A program made the position numbers and the translations under genes. From contig BDSI01000166.1 in assembly GCA_003117195.1 (NCBI GenBank), forward strand, positions 165,759 through 229,758: a stretch of DNA of 64,000 nucleotides. The letters are read 5' to 3'. Position 1 is the first letter of the stretch. Each line of letters opens with the position of its first letter. Shown here piece by piece: positions 10,931-22,786 of this stretch. Origin of the DNA: Eudorina sp. 2006-703-Eu-15 (Eukaryota > Chlorophyta > Chlorophyceae > Chlamydomonadales > Volvocaceae). The notes beneath the pieces are model-generated. The model was given only the letters and a program-made list of their open reading frames with translations, ran no database searches and was not told where the DNA came from.

Positions 10931-11261
10931 CAGCTTCGCCAGGTTGATGAGGGAGGCCGAGCCCTCGATTATCCGAAGCTGCTGCGCGAAAGCGCCAGAC
11001 TCGTTCGGGGCATCGTTGACTTTGACGCCCATGCGCGCCTCGGCCACGGCTTCTTAGGTATGTAATGCATGCTTCATGTGCTATCTACGGATGGACCCAG
11101 CCGGAGATACGACTGCATGCGCTTAAATAATAAACTCCCACTTGCTTCCGTCAGAGATAGATGGAGCACCACATACATACATACGTATGCACGCGGCACC
11201 GCGAAACGCGAAACGCGAAACGTAACACGCATGTACAACTAGTACAACTAGTATCACCTTA
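10931..11261. other. Spacer without a supportable gene
   Basis: An open frame on the minus strand (10826-11047) partly overlaps the LINE B end and is probably fortuitous. CATA/CGTA microsatellite runs and a triple gcgaaac repeat occupy 11170-11225. Confidence 0.45.
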
Positions 11262-11465
11262 AGCAACCGTTACAAGGTAGTCCCGAACGGCCTTGGCTTC
11301 CAACTAAGGGGCCCAAATAGCTCGTAGGCGCCTCATCAACCCCTACTAGGACTGCGCACCGATCCTCCATCGCCCGGAGGGGGGGGCACCAGGTCATTGC
11401 CAGTGCGCCAGGCCTAGGATTGCCTCTCCTGGAAACCGCACCAGACCCGCGGCGGAATAACTTGC
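11262..11465 (-). mobile_element. LINE family B 3' fragment
   Basis: Read on the minus strand it ends ggaagccaaggccg...ctaccttgtaacggttgc, with the upstream landmark gagctatttgggccc, matching the family B end at 10861. Confidence 0.55.
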
Positions 11466-11716
11466 TTGGCGGGGAGAACGAATGAAGGCAGCAGGGATTC
11501 GAACTATTCGAACAGAATTTCATAACATTGCCATCGCCACGTCATCATCTTTACTTTATTTACTTTGGCAAGTCAACCTCGACAAGCGGCAACGCAAAAT
11601 ATTGTACCACGGCAAGCGGTTTAACATCGACATTGCATTGAACAGGCGGCGTGCTTCATTGATTATGCACGGGACAACAACGACACTTGAACTCGCTCCA
11701 CTAGCTCCACTACTTG

Positions 11717-11792
11717 TGTAACACTGGGTTACAGTATAACGAAGTCCCCACAATAGACCCTGCACAGCATCTCGAGGCCGCGCCGTGTTACA
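11717..11792 (+). mobile_element. Solo LTR of the TGTAAC TRIM family
   Basis: 76 bp beginning TGTAACACTGGGTTACAG and ending CCGTGTTACA, homologous to the 81-bp LTRs of the TRIM at 29147-29556. It is flanked by a perfect 5-bp target duplication ACTTG (11712-11716 and 11793-11797), as expected after LTR-LTR recombination. The orientation given is that of the element, opposite to the TRIM at 29147. Confidence 0.9.
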
Positions 11793-11799
11793 ACTTGCG

Positions 11800-12796
<997 letters not shown>

Positions 12797-12799
12797 ATA

Positions 12800-12843
12800 T
12801 ATGCGTGCATCGATATATATGCGTGTACATCGATGCACGCATA
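12800..12843. repeat. Hairpin with 15-bp perfect arms
   Basis: TATGCGTGCATCGAT at 12800-12814 and its reverse complement at 12829-12843, with a 14-nt loop. It abuts the telomere-like tract. Confidence 0.75.
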
Positions 12844-13208
12844 CGAATGTATTGGGGACCATTAAAACGTCGTACGTACGTGCATACATACATATATACG
12901 GCACTCTTAACTGTGCAGGCCGAGGCCGACATACAAGTACTCACCGGTACTTGTCGGGAGCCTTATAATTACGCATATACCGTATCGCGGGGCCGCCGTA
13001 TGATCGTTGGATGGTACTATACCGTGCGTCGGTGTTGCTGCGCTGCTGGATGGACGGATGGCGAGGTTCCAGTCAGATAGAGCAATGCCGATGCCCCTTT
13101 GGTCGCCTTCTTCATTATTTGTAGTGGCCCTGATGATTATTATTGATGTTTGTCGTCCCGCCCGGCTCTGCCCTGCTCTCCTCAGTCCAAGCATTCCGAA
13201 GCACCTTG

Positions 13209-13247
13209 ATTATTCCCTTCCCAACATATACATGGGAAGGGAATAAT
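13209..13247. repeat. Hairpin with 15-bp perfect arms
   Basis: ATTATTCCCTTCCCA (13209-13223) and its exact reverse complement (13233-13247), with a 9-nt loop. A further partial copy of the right arm (gggaaggaaatata) follows at 13290. Confidence 0.8.
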
Positions 13248-14457
13248 ACCCCCGACGAACGTACCCGACGAAGGAAATGGGAAGCAAGGGAAGGAAATAT
13301 ACCCGACGACACCTACCACCACTCGCGAGTACGGATCGACCGGACCAAGCCTGCTGCTATATCGCTCAATCAGCTGTCGAAACACACCAACTAGCGAAGT
13401 AAGCGCGCACGCAGTGAGTGTATATTCTGGAAATCTCCCGGATATCCGATGCGTGCACGGGGGCCCATATATACGTATATGTGCTGTCAAAACCCAACAC
13501 GATGGCGAGCATCTATCTGGATGGCCGAACAGTCGGCACCTGGCACGGCAGCCGGCGGGGATGGATGGCGCGTCCGATATATACATCATGGCCATCCGGC
13601 CATCAACCTGGGCTTCGGCGGCACGACCAGGAAGGGCCCACGCACGACCCCTGCTGCATATCGAACTTGATTGGAGTACGTTTGTACTTGGATGGAGCAA
13701 GCAACCACCGAGCGAGGAAGCTTATTATCGCTGATGCAATAATGCAATTTTTTATTATTATAATATTATAATGATAATAATGATAATAATCAATATATAG
13801 ATATAAACCCTATGTATACTTATAGCTGGTACAGCGATTCCGATGCTCATCAATGGAGCAGGCAGGCCCCGTATGTAGGCTCGCGACGCGCATCGATGCA
13901 CGCGTACTTTCATGCCCACCTATTACTTAAAGTAGCGCAACGTAACAAAGGCCTCCGAATAACGCGAGCACGTCTGTCTGTCCACACTGCTCTAGAGGTC
14001 AGAGTACGTTAATCTCGCTAATTTGTAGCGCCAAGGTTCCTCACGTGAAGTGCAAGGCGCGACGTCTAAACCGGCAACAATTTACCGCTCAACCCGGCGC
14101 GGCTCGCAAGCGGTGGTCACAGTACGGCCCATCCTCTGCCGTACCCGTACCAAAGCACGGCTGTTAACTCGTCTGCAAACCATATTTTCGGATTAAAAAT
14201 CTAATTTTTATTAATTGTTATCATAAAGATTTGGTACCCGTGTTGTATGCGAACGCGCTGCTGTGCCGGAGAATGTGCGCTCTGGCCGTTTCATGTCGTT
14301 GGACGTTTGCACTTCGCGGAACAAGCAACCATCCTTCGCAAGCATGCGGCTTTTGTCCTGCTTTCGTTGTCGTATTTTGTTACATACATATATTTATAGG
14401 CCTTCCACGCGTCTTATGGCAACGGCTGCTGTTCAGTGGCTGGAACCGCACAGTGGA

Positions 14458-14580
14458 ACCTCTCCTCCTTCTATATCCTTCCTCCTTCTCCTCCTCCTCC
14501 CCCTTCTCCTCCTTGCCCTCCTACTACTCCTATTTATCCCCGTATTCGTTCCCCGTTCTCCCCGTGTTCCCCGCCGCCCG
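14458..14580 (+). repeat. Polypyrimidine (CTC/TTC) tract
   Basis: About 120 bp that is nearly all C and T on the plus strand. Proline/serine/leucine-rich and arginine/glycine-rich frames across it are artefacts. Confidence 0.85.
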
Positions 14581-15540
14581 CCGCCGCCGTCACCCACGCA
14601 TGCACAAGAAAGCGGATGCATGGCGGTTTAAAGATAGTTGGTTATTTTCTACCGCAGTTGTGCAGTTGGTGCGGTTATCCGAATAATGACTTGAATGACT
14701 TGAATGATTATTAGACTAGCCGATGGCCGTCTGTTCAAGCAAGTAGGTTGTCAGCTTCTTGGAAGCCGGCTAAGCCGGCAAGAGAGTGGCCCCTCGCTCA
14801 CCCTACAATTCGCACTAGTAGCTAGAGATATATATGGTGTTGTTATGCTATTACTAAGTTTCCGGGCCCGGTGACTACTGCTGGCTGGGTTAGATTATTA
14901 GGTACGTAGATTTCGACCATATCGCCGGATCCGTCGTAATCACGCACAGCCGGCACACCCGCCCGACACCCGCCATACATTCGATGCTTACGTAGATACG
15001 TACTTGAATCCTTCATCGTCGGTTAGTTTGAACAAGTCGAACAAGCGGATAATAATTGCTCGCAGCCATCATGTACGGCTCGCCCCATTTTTGAACCGGC
15101 GCCTGCTGTGCTGGCTGCGAACCAATGGGGTGCACGTATGAGTTGTGGAAGGCATGTATACGTACGTATTGCGTGCGTGCACGTTATTATCATTACAGCG
15201 CACGTCCCGGTTGTAAGCTCAGCCAGTCATCATCACATGCTACACATGCAGTGCGTGTACGACAGGCCTTCCGGCATATATATACCCCGTTACCTCATCT
15301 AGCTGACTCATCTACGGATGATGAGGTAGGGCGGATGTGGACGGTTATCAGCGCCATCCAGGCGTCCTTCGTCACACTGCGCATTTAAAGATAGAAACTG
15401 CGTGAAGAAAGGGGCGATAGCGCAGCACGCAGGTAGGCCGAGTTAGTTGCTTGCGAGGGCTCCATCTACGTACCGAATTCATCGCGGAGCGAGCGATGCA
15501 TATGCCCTGCTGGCTGCTGGTCTGACTATTATTTTCAAGG

Positions 15541-15732
15541 ATGTTACAGCTAGCGGACCCCGCGGGTCATCGGTGACAGCAGCCAACGGCGACAGCCGAG
15601 GCTTCCTCACCATACACTGACAGGTGCATCGGACTACGTACTATGTATCTACGTGTGGCCCACGCAGCAGCAACGCGGTCAAAGGATAGTTTGTAATATG
15701 CAACCGTTACAAGTAAGGTGGAACCGAGTCCG
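15541..15732 (-). mobile_element. LINE family A and B 3' ends, back to back
   Basis: 15545-15640 on the minus strand carries the family A end (accgatgacccgcggggtcc, ctgtaacatccttg). 15700-15732 carries a diverged family B end (ccaccttacttgtaacggtt). The left border of duplication D1 follows directly. Confidence 0.65.
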
Positions 15733-16134
15733 GAATTAGTGTTTGTTCCAAGCAAAACCTTTAGATAGACGGAATGTACGCCGAGAAGTCGGCGGTTGTG
15801 CAAAACATACAAGCATGCATGTATGGCCGACCACAATACACCGACACCTACCAATGCTTTCGAGAGATTTCGCCCCTAAAGGGGAGATAGAGCGAGCGAG
15901 CCCAGCGAGCTAAGCGAACCAACAGCAGTATGTATGTACATACTCGGCCACCAGTATATATTATTACACATCGAACGCGCCTAAACACCGCGCGGGCCTT
16001 GGGGCCATCCCGTGATGATGCGCCTTTTGGCACCGATCGCGAGCGACCTACTGCATGTATGCTAGCTGCGTGCCACTCCGTAGTGGAACGGACCACTCGT
16101 GGAACGGACCTATTGTCATAAGCCACTTCGTATC

Positions 16135-16608
16135 TTCATATATAGATACGTAGGTGCTTCGCATCGTCTTCATGGATGGTTCGTGCGTAAGTACTTCATG
16201 CGCCCCCAAATAAAGTGTTTCACATTCTTACTTCCTACGAAGAGGAACCGCATACGAAGAAGACATAGAACAACATGAAAATGATGTTAAGCAAGCGCCG
16301 CTACACACATAATGTTGTTGTATTGTGATGTCTGTCACATTTGAACGGAACCAAGGAAATCCACTCAGCAGGATCTTGAAGGTTGGTCCTCACCTTTCAC
16401 ACAAATGTTAGGCTATGGTACGTCGAAGTATTCTATTGATTTACGATGTGATAAATGAGTAGCTATACGCAAGGAAACCTAATTCGGCGGTCGGCCACAC
16501 TGTAGGTCCAGCCTTAGTCTGGAGCCATTACTACTGTTATGGCATAATGGAACAGCACATTTTGCCTCGTGGTATCGGAACAAGCTGTAGCGATATATTT
16601 GGAACAAC
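16135..16608. other. 474 bp present only in D1
   Basis: The flanks cataagcc and gaagcaaacgg are adjacent in D2 at 29625-29640. I see neither terminal repeats nor a target duplication, so this is equally likely to be a deletion from D2. Confidence 0.7.
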
Positions 16609-17431
16609 GAAGCAAACGGTGCATAGAGCGAATAGTTCGTTGTTTCTAAGTGCACGTGAGCCCTGCAGGCATATATATGAACATATGTGTACTACCAGCA
16701 TGAAACAAATTAGCAGCACGCACGACAGCGCATGGCGGACGGATGCTGGCAGCTTTGGTCACAGGCGGCGCGCAGGAGCTGAGCAGTTCTGCTGGGTGAT
16801 GGCTTATTTGGCACACTGGCGGCGGAGGGGGCAACGGCGACACCGCCGGTAGCAGCGGACGTTGTGACAACTAACAGGTAAACGAGTGGGCGCGCGCGCG
16901 GCGGGGCTTGTGGATGGGTACCACACACACTCACTACCTGCCTCAGTCCGGGAATATGCAACATGCTGGGCGGCACATCTGAGTCTGGTTAATATAGGAA
17001 TCGCAGCTGGGCGAGGCTTGTTCATTCAGCCTGACGGGGATGCCGCGCAGTAGGCGTAACACTTGCTTGGGCAATCCACGGATGGCCAGGGGGCGGGGCC
17101 TATGGATGCCTTGCGGGTTCAGATTCGGCGGTGATGAACAAATCACGCGGGGCTTCATGATTGGGCTTCAAAGGGATGGCCGTGCGGCGGGGGTTTGTGG
17201 ATGGGCGGCTTGCTTGCAGGTTGACTTGGTACAATTGTACTAGGTAGGGATGCATCGTGCTGCCCTTAACGACTGCCGGTCTGTAGTGTATAACGATCCT
17301 GGAGTTGTACCATGAGATGTATATGTCACTGCTGGAGGACATCTGCCAGCTGGTCCTTTCCTGATAATAACGAAGGCATGATACAACACTGTCCCCGTGC
17401 GTTAGCCATTCATACGTACTGCCAGCTACTG

Positions 17432-17513
17432 TGTAACGCTGGGTTACAGTATAACGCCCTGCAATGGACCCTGCACAACATCTCTAGAAGCCTTTGACCC
17501 CTGCCGTGTTACA
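17432..17513 (+). mobile_element. Solo LTR of the TGTAAC TRIM family (in D1)
   Basis: 82 bp, TGTAACGCTGGGTTACAG to CCGTGTTACA. The flanks TACTG and TAATG form a near-perfect 5-bp target duplication. The same solo LTR is at 30456-30537 in D2, so it predates the segment duplication. Confidence 0.88.
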
Positions 17514-17828
17514 TAATGCCACCAAATACACTGCGTGCAACCCCGCATGCATGCCATCGGTCCGCCCGACGGCCTACGTAGACGGCCCGAAATTAGTGAT
17601 GAAATAGGGGAATGTCGGGTCGGACAATAGTTGTATGCACACGTGACAATTAACGAACTAAACGAACATCATCTGCGTGTTCGTCGAGTGGCGACCGACT
17701 TCGATGAGTTTAACTACTGCTGGTGCACAGCCACGCACGTAAATAAAGCAGAGGTAGCAGAGGCCTGCAAGGCACACGCCGGGAACTCGCTGCCAGTGGT
17801 AACAACACTCTAATCACTCGTCGCTCGC

Positions 17829-18513
17829 CAAACGCGCCACGCCAGTGCTGGTCTGTCTTGCTGGTGAACAGGTATAACTCCACCCGATCAGGGTAGAAGC
17901 GCATCAGGTCGTGATGCACCATAACGTGCGCAAGGTCACTGAACCGCAGCATCCCCGCAAAACACAGCGTAGGACTCGTCACGTACATCCGCGTTTTGAG
18001 GCTGACCCCTTCGACAAGATGCGTATCAACGAGACGCCGAATATCCTCAGCCGCAACTGGTTCCCGATCCAGCCGTCTGGCGGTCAGGGTACGCCGGGCC
18101 ACCTCCCGCACTGTGGCACACTGCGGTTGCGCACAGGGTGAGGGCTCACCCACCAGCTCGTGGAGCGCCGAAATTGCTGCGCTGGCTTTCTCCACGGCTT
18201 GAGGCCCCACCCCCCGCCGTTCGGTCTCTTCAGCCACCGTCCTCAGAAACAGCGCCGCAATTATCCCTGGGGCACCGAACGGGTTCTGCTTATGGTCGCT
18301 GCAGAATTGGAACCAGCGCACCAGATAAGGGTTGTACGCCACCCACGTCCCTTCAGCCTTGCTGACGCGCGCGGCCGCCATCATACGCACAGCCACGGCC
18401 TGCAGGTCCGCGGCAACTCCCGCGGCGGTGAGCTTGTCCAGGATGTAGCGGAGAACTTCCGCGTCCGCGCCACCGCAATTCACAAGTCCGGCACACGCAC
18501 CACGTAAGGACAT
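17829..18513 (-). pseudogene. Tyrosine recombinase, truncated (left element)
   Basis: Matches residues 1 to about 228 of the right-copy recombinase. It includes GMLRFSDL (the first catalytic Arg box) and FTSKTDQHW (the Lys region), then runs into D1 sequence after WRGAF. The HSLR and Tyr boxes are absent, so it cannot catalyse strand exchange. One visible substitution is SPT for SAT ahead of LCF. Its start overlaps the end of the RT/RNase H frame by 34 nt, as in the right copy. Confidence 0.9.
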
Positions 18514-20051
18514 TCCTGCCCGAAATCAGTAAGTAAGGCTAGGGTACTCCAGGTGGGCTCCCCTCTCGCGACCGTATGGCCGTAGGAGCCACCAAGGAAG
18601 AGATCGTGCGCGTTCGGCAGCACGACGCAATCCCACACGAACCAGCGGAAGGCAAACTCATTTTCGATAAGCTGGTGCCACCACGCGGAGCCAGGCCAAA
18701 ACGGGACCACCATCGCCATACGACAGCGGCAGCGTGCCGCGTGCTCCAAGACCCGACCAATCAATGCGAACGGCGGGTTGCACCACGATGTGCTGGGCCA
18801 CTGATGTGCAAAAGCGTTGACCCCCCAACAGGACGGGGTGTAGAAATGACTGAAGTACCGCGGGAGCAGGTGGTTGGTGGCCGATGCGAATAAGTCCACC
18901 TGGAATGGCCCCCAACGGGCCTGCAATTTGGAGAATTCCCGTGGGTTGAGCATCCAGCAGTCTGACGAGCTGTCGACTTTACTCAACACATCCGCCAACA
19001 CATTCTGCTCCCTTGGGATCCAATTGGCTAACAACAACATCTGATGCTCGATTGCGTACCAAAACAACTCCATACACACGTCTTGGATGTCTGGCACCAC
19101 CGATCCGGCCTTTCTGATAATGCGGAAAACACCTTGGTTGTCGGTGTTGATAAGGATTCGTTGCCCGGACAACTGACCTCCGGCATTCAGGCTTTGGAGG
19201 ACGTTCCACACCCCCAGCATTTCCAGAAACGTGGACGACTTCTTCCTCGTTTCAAAATTCCATCTGCCTGCAGCTTGCCACAGCTCGCCCTGAACCCAGG
19301 CCCAGCCACCCCAGCCGCCAAAGGAGTACATGGAACGACCGGCCGCATCCGTGAACACGTTGAAAGTGTGCACAAAAGACGGTGGCCACAGCGGCTTTCG
19401 GCCATCAAACCTCCGCACAGCAGTCTGCCAGAATTCCAACTCGGCGATTACGTGTGCTGAGAGGGGCGCGTGCCGGTTAAGGCTCCCTTGCACCCGATCG
19501 ACCTCATTTTGCCACGCCGTAAGCCTCCGGGTCATAAGTGTGGACAACTCCCCGAAGGAATACGACATCGACATGATGTGGCCAACGATTGAAGTGACAA
19601 CACGAGCCTTGCAATTCCCTTTATGCGCCAGAGCATTATGAATGCTGGAAACCAACGCAACCTTCTTCTCCTCGGGCACCAAGAGGCAACCTTGCACCGT
19701 ATCTACCACTGCACCTAAGTACCGCTTTTGTTGGGAGGGCTCCAGATCACACTTCTTCTCACTGATGAGGAAACCCGCGCTCTCCAGGTCACTCAGCACC
19801 CTCGTCCGCCATAACTCTAGTTCTTTGGGGCTCTGGTTCGCATGAATACTGTCATCGATATACCCGGACGTACGATGCCCTTGCGCGCGCCACCACGTTT
19901 GGAGCTCCCGGGTGAGTTTCGTGAATGCCCAGCACGCCGGGGCAAGGCCAAAAGGCAACTGTGTGAACATGTAGAACCGGCCCTCCCACCGGAAACCGAG
20001 GTATTCCCAATACGTGACTTTAATGTCCAAATGATGGTAACCCGACTTCAA
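18480..20051 (-). CDS. Reverse transcriptase/RNase H with C-terminal NPPF domain (left element)
   Basis: 523 codons from the first ATG. The open frame extends about 60 nt further upstream and includes the catalytic FTVDLKSGYHH motif. The polymerase motifs LPFGLAPACWAF and YIDDS, the RNase H residues FTDAAGRS, TFLEMLG, INTDNQG and NVLADVLSK, and a downstream SWCNPPF block are all intact. Enzymatically it could be functional, but the element lacks its 3' half-repeats and integrase, so it is probably immobile by itself. Compared with the right copy it differs at a few residues (IKVTYWEY against INVTYWKY; VDLFAS against VDFFAS). Confidence 0.88.
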   Translation of the reverse strand: MKSGYHHLDIKVTYWEYLGFRWEGRFYMFTQLPFGLAPACWAFTKLTRELQTWWRAQGHRTSGYIDDSIHANQSPKELELWRTRVLSDLESAGFLISEKKCDLEPSQQKRYLGAVVDTVQGCLLVPEEKKVALVSSIHNALAHKGNCKARVVTSIVGHIMSMSYSFGELSTLMTRRLTAWQNEVDRVQGSLNRHAPLSAHVIAELEFWQTAVRRFDGRKPLWPPSFVHTFNVFTDAAGRSMYSFGGWGGWAWVQGELWQAAGRWNFETRKKSSTFLEMLGVWNVLQSLNAGGQLSGQRILINTDNQGVFRIIRKAGSVVPDIQDVCMELFWYAIEHQMLLLANWIPREQNVLADVLSKVDSSSDCWMLNPREFSKLQARWGPFQVDLFASATNHLLPRYFSHFYTPSCWGVNAFAHQWPSTSWCNPPFALIGRVLEHAARCRCRMAMVVPFWPGSAWWHQLIENEFAFRWFVWDCVVLPNAHDLFLGGSYGHTVARGEPTWSTLALLTDFGQECPYVVRVPDL

Positions 20052-20070
20052 ATCGACCGTGAAAAGGTAA

Positions 20071-21197
20071 TCATTTGGTTGAAGAACCGACCCAAGCCCC
20101 TGTCAGCGTTTCGTACTTAAAAGGCGGGGTAACCACGAACTGATTCAAGTATCTGGCGTCGTAAATGAGGCGGAGTTTATCCGTGCCCGGTTTAGGCACT
20201 ACCCCAAGGGACATCACGCAATGTGGTTGCGAAGAGCATTCGACCGCGGCTCCCGTAGCGATCAATTCCCCTACCGCCTCAGACACGAACGCTGACTTCT
20301 GCACGGCCGAATTGTGATTCGGAAGCATAATCGGGCGTGGTCCTGTGGACGGGCATTTGCCATTCCACTTCAGGGGATAACCCGTCAAAATCCAGCTTAC
20401 AACCAAAGCGGAGCGGCACACCTTCAACCAGAATTCCTTCTTGGCCCGAAGCCGGTGCCTCATTTGAGGTGGCTGCTGAGTTTGGCATGCCTTGCCAGCG
20501 CGACCCTCGTATTCCCAGTCCCTATCAGACAGATCCTCCCCACCTGTCTGCGAAGCTATCCGATTCGCGGCCTCTTCCTTGCGAGGCAGAATTTGGCTCA
20601 CTCCAGTGGTGACTGGCGCACTAGCGCGTGGGGCAGTACCGCTGCCGCGCTGGTCGATGCCACGTCCGCGCAAGCCGTGGTAGGTGCCGACACCCGCGAC
20701 GGTACACCAGACGATAGCACGCCAGACGATGATATAGCAACTGTATTTGGCTTCGTTGGGTTCTCGCCCTGCTCCGTGGAAGGTTGCGGCAAATTGTCTG
20801 ATTTCGGAGGTGGTGGTTGATTTGATGAAGTAGGCCTGATCGGCAACGTCTCTGGGGACGAGTTGCTTCCAGTATGATGCCGAATCGATGCTGGGGCGTC
20901 TGTAGGTTCTCCAGCAGCAGGCCGCTTCGCGGCTGCCACGACACCCCCTGGCTGCGATGTCAGAGCTTGCGCAGCCGTCCTGGAGCTTGCAGACGACAAT
21001 GATCCCGCCACAATAGACGCTGCCAACTGTAACCTAGGTCTTGCGACCACTGAGTCAGCTACAGGCCTAGATTGCTGCGAAATGCTCCCGCGTATGACTC
21101 TGCCCTTTCGGTCTTGATCATACCTTGAACAAAACATTTTTTTGACAACAACGTTCAAACGAAGAACAATGGTCTCTCTTTGAGGCGCAGGAGGCAA
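20071..21197 (-). pseudogene. pol N-terminal region, broken by 1-bp deletion (left element)
   Basis: Equivalent to the 375-codon frame at 24094-25221. Near 20634 the left copy has one C fewer in the run before ACGCGC, which splits the frame into two overlapping ~200-codon pieces. The downstream piece ends with VVPKPGTDKLRLIYDAR and NQFVVTPPFKYETL, the fingers-region motifs of DIRS-order reverse transcriptases. Confidence 0.85.
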
Positions 21198-21399
21198 GTT
21201 GTCTCAAGACTCAAGATATTCCGTCGTACCCCTTTGAAAAAATAAAGGGGACATTGTTCGTAGGAAACTGTAAGACAAAGACTGCTACTTATTATTGTTG
21301 TTATAGAATTACTGCGTATCGCAGACCGCCTTTCAGACACGTCTTTTACAGTACAGTCTGTCGTTCGCTTAGAGGAAGCGAGACGAGAAAACGCCGAGC

Positions 21400-21730
21400 T
21401 AACAACGGGGCCCAGGCTAGATGCGTGCCTCGAACGAATGTTCCGGTAATTGAACAATGTCCATGACCACAACGGGGTCGCAACAAACATGTTCAGCCAG
21501 CGACGGGGCTGATACTCTGAAAAAACAAAAAACCCTAACCGGCAACGTGCCAATGCGCGTAATAACTCCAAGCCAGCAATGGGGCTTGACCGGTGAACCA
21601 CTCCCGACCAACAACGGGGTCAGGGAAGAAATCGAGCCAGCAACGGGGCATCGATAGGTGTACAACTCCCGACCAGCAACGGGGTCCAGGAGGGAATCGA
21701 GCCAGCAACGGGGCATCGATAGTAGTTGCA
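21400..21730 (-). repeat. CCAGCAACGGGG minisatellite between gag and pol (left element)
   Basis: The core CCAGCAACGGGG or a close variant (ccagcgacgggg, ccagcaatgggg, ccaacaacgggg, ctaacaacgggg) recurs about eight times. It alternates between cgacc- and cgagcc-type spacers. The right copy at 23620-23910 has one ~52-bp unit fewer. Confidence 0.85.
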
Positions 21731-21906
21731 TACTCTCAACCGACGACGGTCTGGGAGGCCAACTGAATGTATTAGCTGAGCCAACTTGAGATGAAACACA
21801 CTCCATGCTGCTCTAGGCTACCAACCTACCAACCTGTTAAACCAAAAACGCCATGATGACCATCCAACTACAAAACCGCTAATCCTGCACTCCTTAGATC
21901 GCCAAG

Positions 21907-22564
21907 TTAGTAACGCTGCTGCTGCTGCTGCGGCGGTGGCGGCCTGTTGCCCTGGCCGCCCCGGTACTGGCCCTGCTGCTGCCTGCCCTCGTAGCGGGTA
22001 CCCTCGGTGCGCTGGCGCTTGCCGCTGCTACCGCCACCCTGCTGGAAGTTACCCTGCTGGGTCCGGTTGCGCGACTTCTCCTGCTTCTCCTTGACGTCCG
22101 CCAGCGCGCTCCGATACTGCTTATCCTGGACGTCGATCAGCCTCTTCTTGTTCGACGTGAAATCCTCATGCGGCGCCTTCACGTGGACCGCCATCAGGTC
22201 ATAATAAGCGTCCGCAACTTGGGCCTGCTGCTCGGAATCCGCCCGGCTACCCGCGACAATTGAGCTGTATAAAATGTCTACGTGCCGGGACAACTCGCCC
22301 AGCGCCTCGAACGCAGCGCGGGTCATCGCATCCGCGTCCACATCGACTTTGCCCTCCTTCTTCGTTCGGGGCCTTCAGCTCCACGTAGTCGTGAATAACA
22401 TCCAGCCTATGCAGGATCATCTCCGCCTCCTTGAACCTCCGCTGCAGGATTTTATTCATGCCGATAGGTTCCGTGAAGCTCTTCCGATGCTCAACTTGCG
22501 CAGCCAATGCGTGCACTTTCGCGAGCAGAGCATCATACTCCTGTTTAGTCACTACGTCTGCCAT
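21907..22564 (-). pseudogene. gag-like protein, frameshifted (left element)
   Basis: Collinear with the intact gag at 22787-23440. A 4-bp insertion near 22365 (gaacgaagaag against gaagaag) splits it after DYVELKAP. The C-terminal Gln/Gly-rich half, including the PPPPQQQQQRY tail, is otherwise preserved. Confidence 0.88.
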
Positions 22565-22619
22565 TCTGAACTAATCTAAAGTGAACGAGTTGCAACGGAG
22601 ACTATTCTGAAATTAGAGT

Positions 22620-22742
22620 ATGCCCTGGCAGAAGGGCAGTAACATTAGATAATTAGCAACAACGGCAGATACCGAGCACAGTCTGCCGTTGTTGCTAATT
22701 ATCTAATGTTACTGCCCTTCTGCCAGGGCATACTCTAATTTC
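22620..22742. repeat. Central palindrome at the head-to-head junction
   Basis: About 54 bp on each side (ending agcaacaacggcaga and starting tctgccgttgttgct) are inverted copies with only TACCGAGCACAG between them. That 12-mer belongs to the left element, because A2 of the right element carries CTGTGCTCGGTA immediately before TCTGCCG. The right element therefore lacks its first ~12 nt. Confidence 0.92.
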
Positions 22743-22786
22743 AGAATAGTCTCCGTTGCAACTCGTTCACTTTAGATTAGTTCAGA

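Larger units (their letters stand above)
12844..15540. other. No supportable gene; repeats and hairpins
   Basis: Contains a 15-bp-arm hairpin (13209-13247), an AT-rich TAATAATGATAAT patch (13745-13800), a polypyrimidine tract (14458-14580) and many short CGTACG runs. Open frames of up to 172 aa (13182-13700, minus) overlap on both strands with no recognisable motif. Confidence 0.45.
15733..17828 (+). repeat. Duplicated host segment D1 (left copy)
   Basis: Nearly identical, in direct orientation, to 28832-30852. From 16609 onward the offset is a constant 13024 bp. D1 carries an extra 474 bp (16135-16608) absent from D2, and D2 carries a TRIM absent from D1. The right border at 17828 joins directly to the truncated recombinase of the left retroelement. 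No gene is recognised inside; it includes a solo LTR at 17432-17513. Confidence 0.9.
17829..22681 (-). mobile_element. PAT-like tyrosine-recombinase retrotransposon, left copy, 3'-truncated
   Basis: Minus-strand copy of the element at 22682-28834, fused to it head to head. It keeps the 5' repeat A1, a frameshifted gag, a pol broken by one base, an intact reverse transcriptase/RNase H frame and about two thirds of the tyrosine recombinase. It stops at the point equivalent to 27463 of the right copy, so the recombinase catalytic HxxR and Tyr and all of B1-A2-B2 are missing. The two arms look about 99% alike by eye. Differences include a 4-bp insertion in gag, one C fewer in pol, and one extra ~52-bp minisatellite unit between gag and pol. 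Confidence 0.92.

Noticed and set aside
10826..11047. 73-codon minus-strand frame
   Set aside because: Its 3' part is antisense to a LINE B end that is non-coding elsewhere.
13182..13700. 172-codon minus-strand frame
   Set aside because: Overlaps frames of equal length on the other strand and a hairpin; no motif.
15930..16126. Open frames shared by D1 and D2
   Set aside because: They are preserved only because the whole segment is duplicated; they differ by indels that break frame, and no motif is present.
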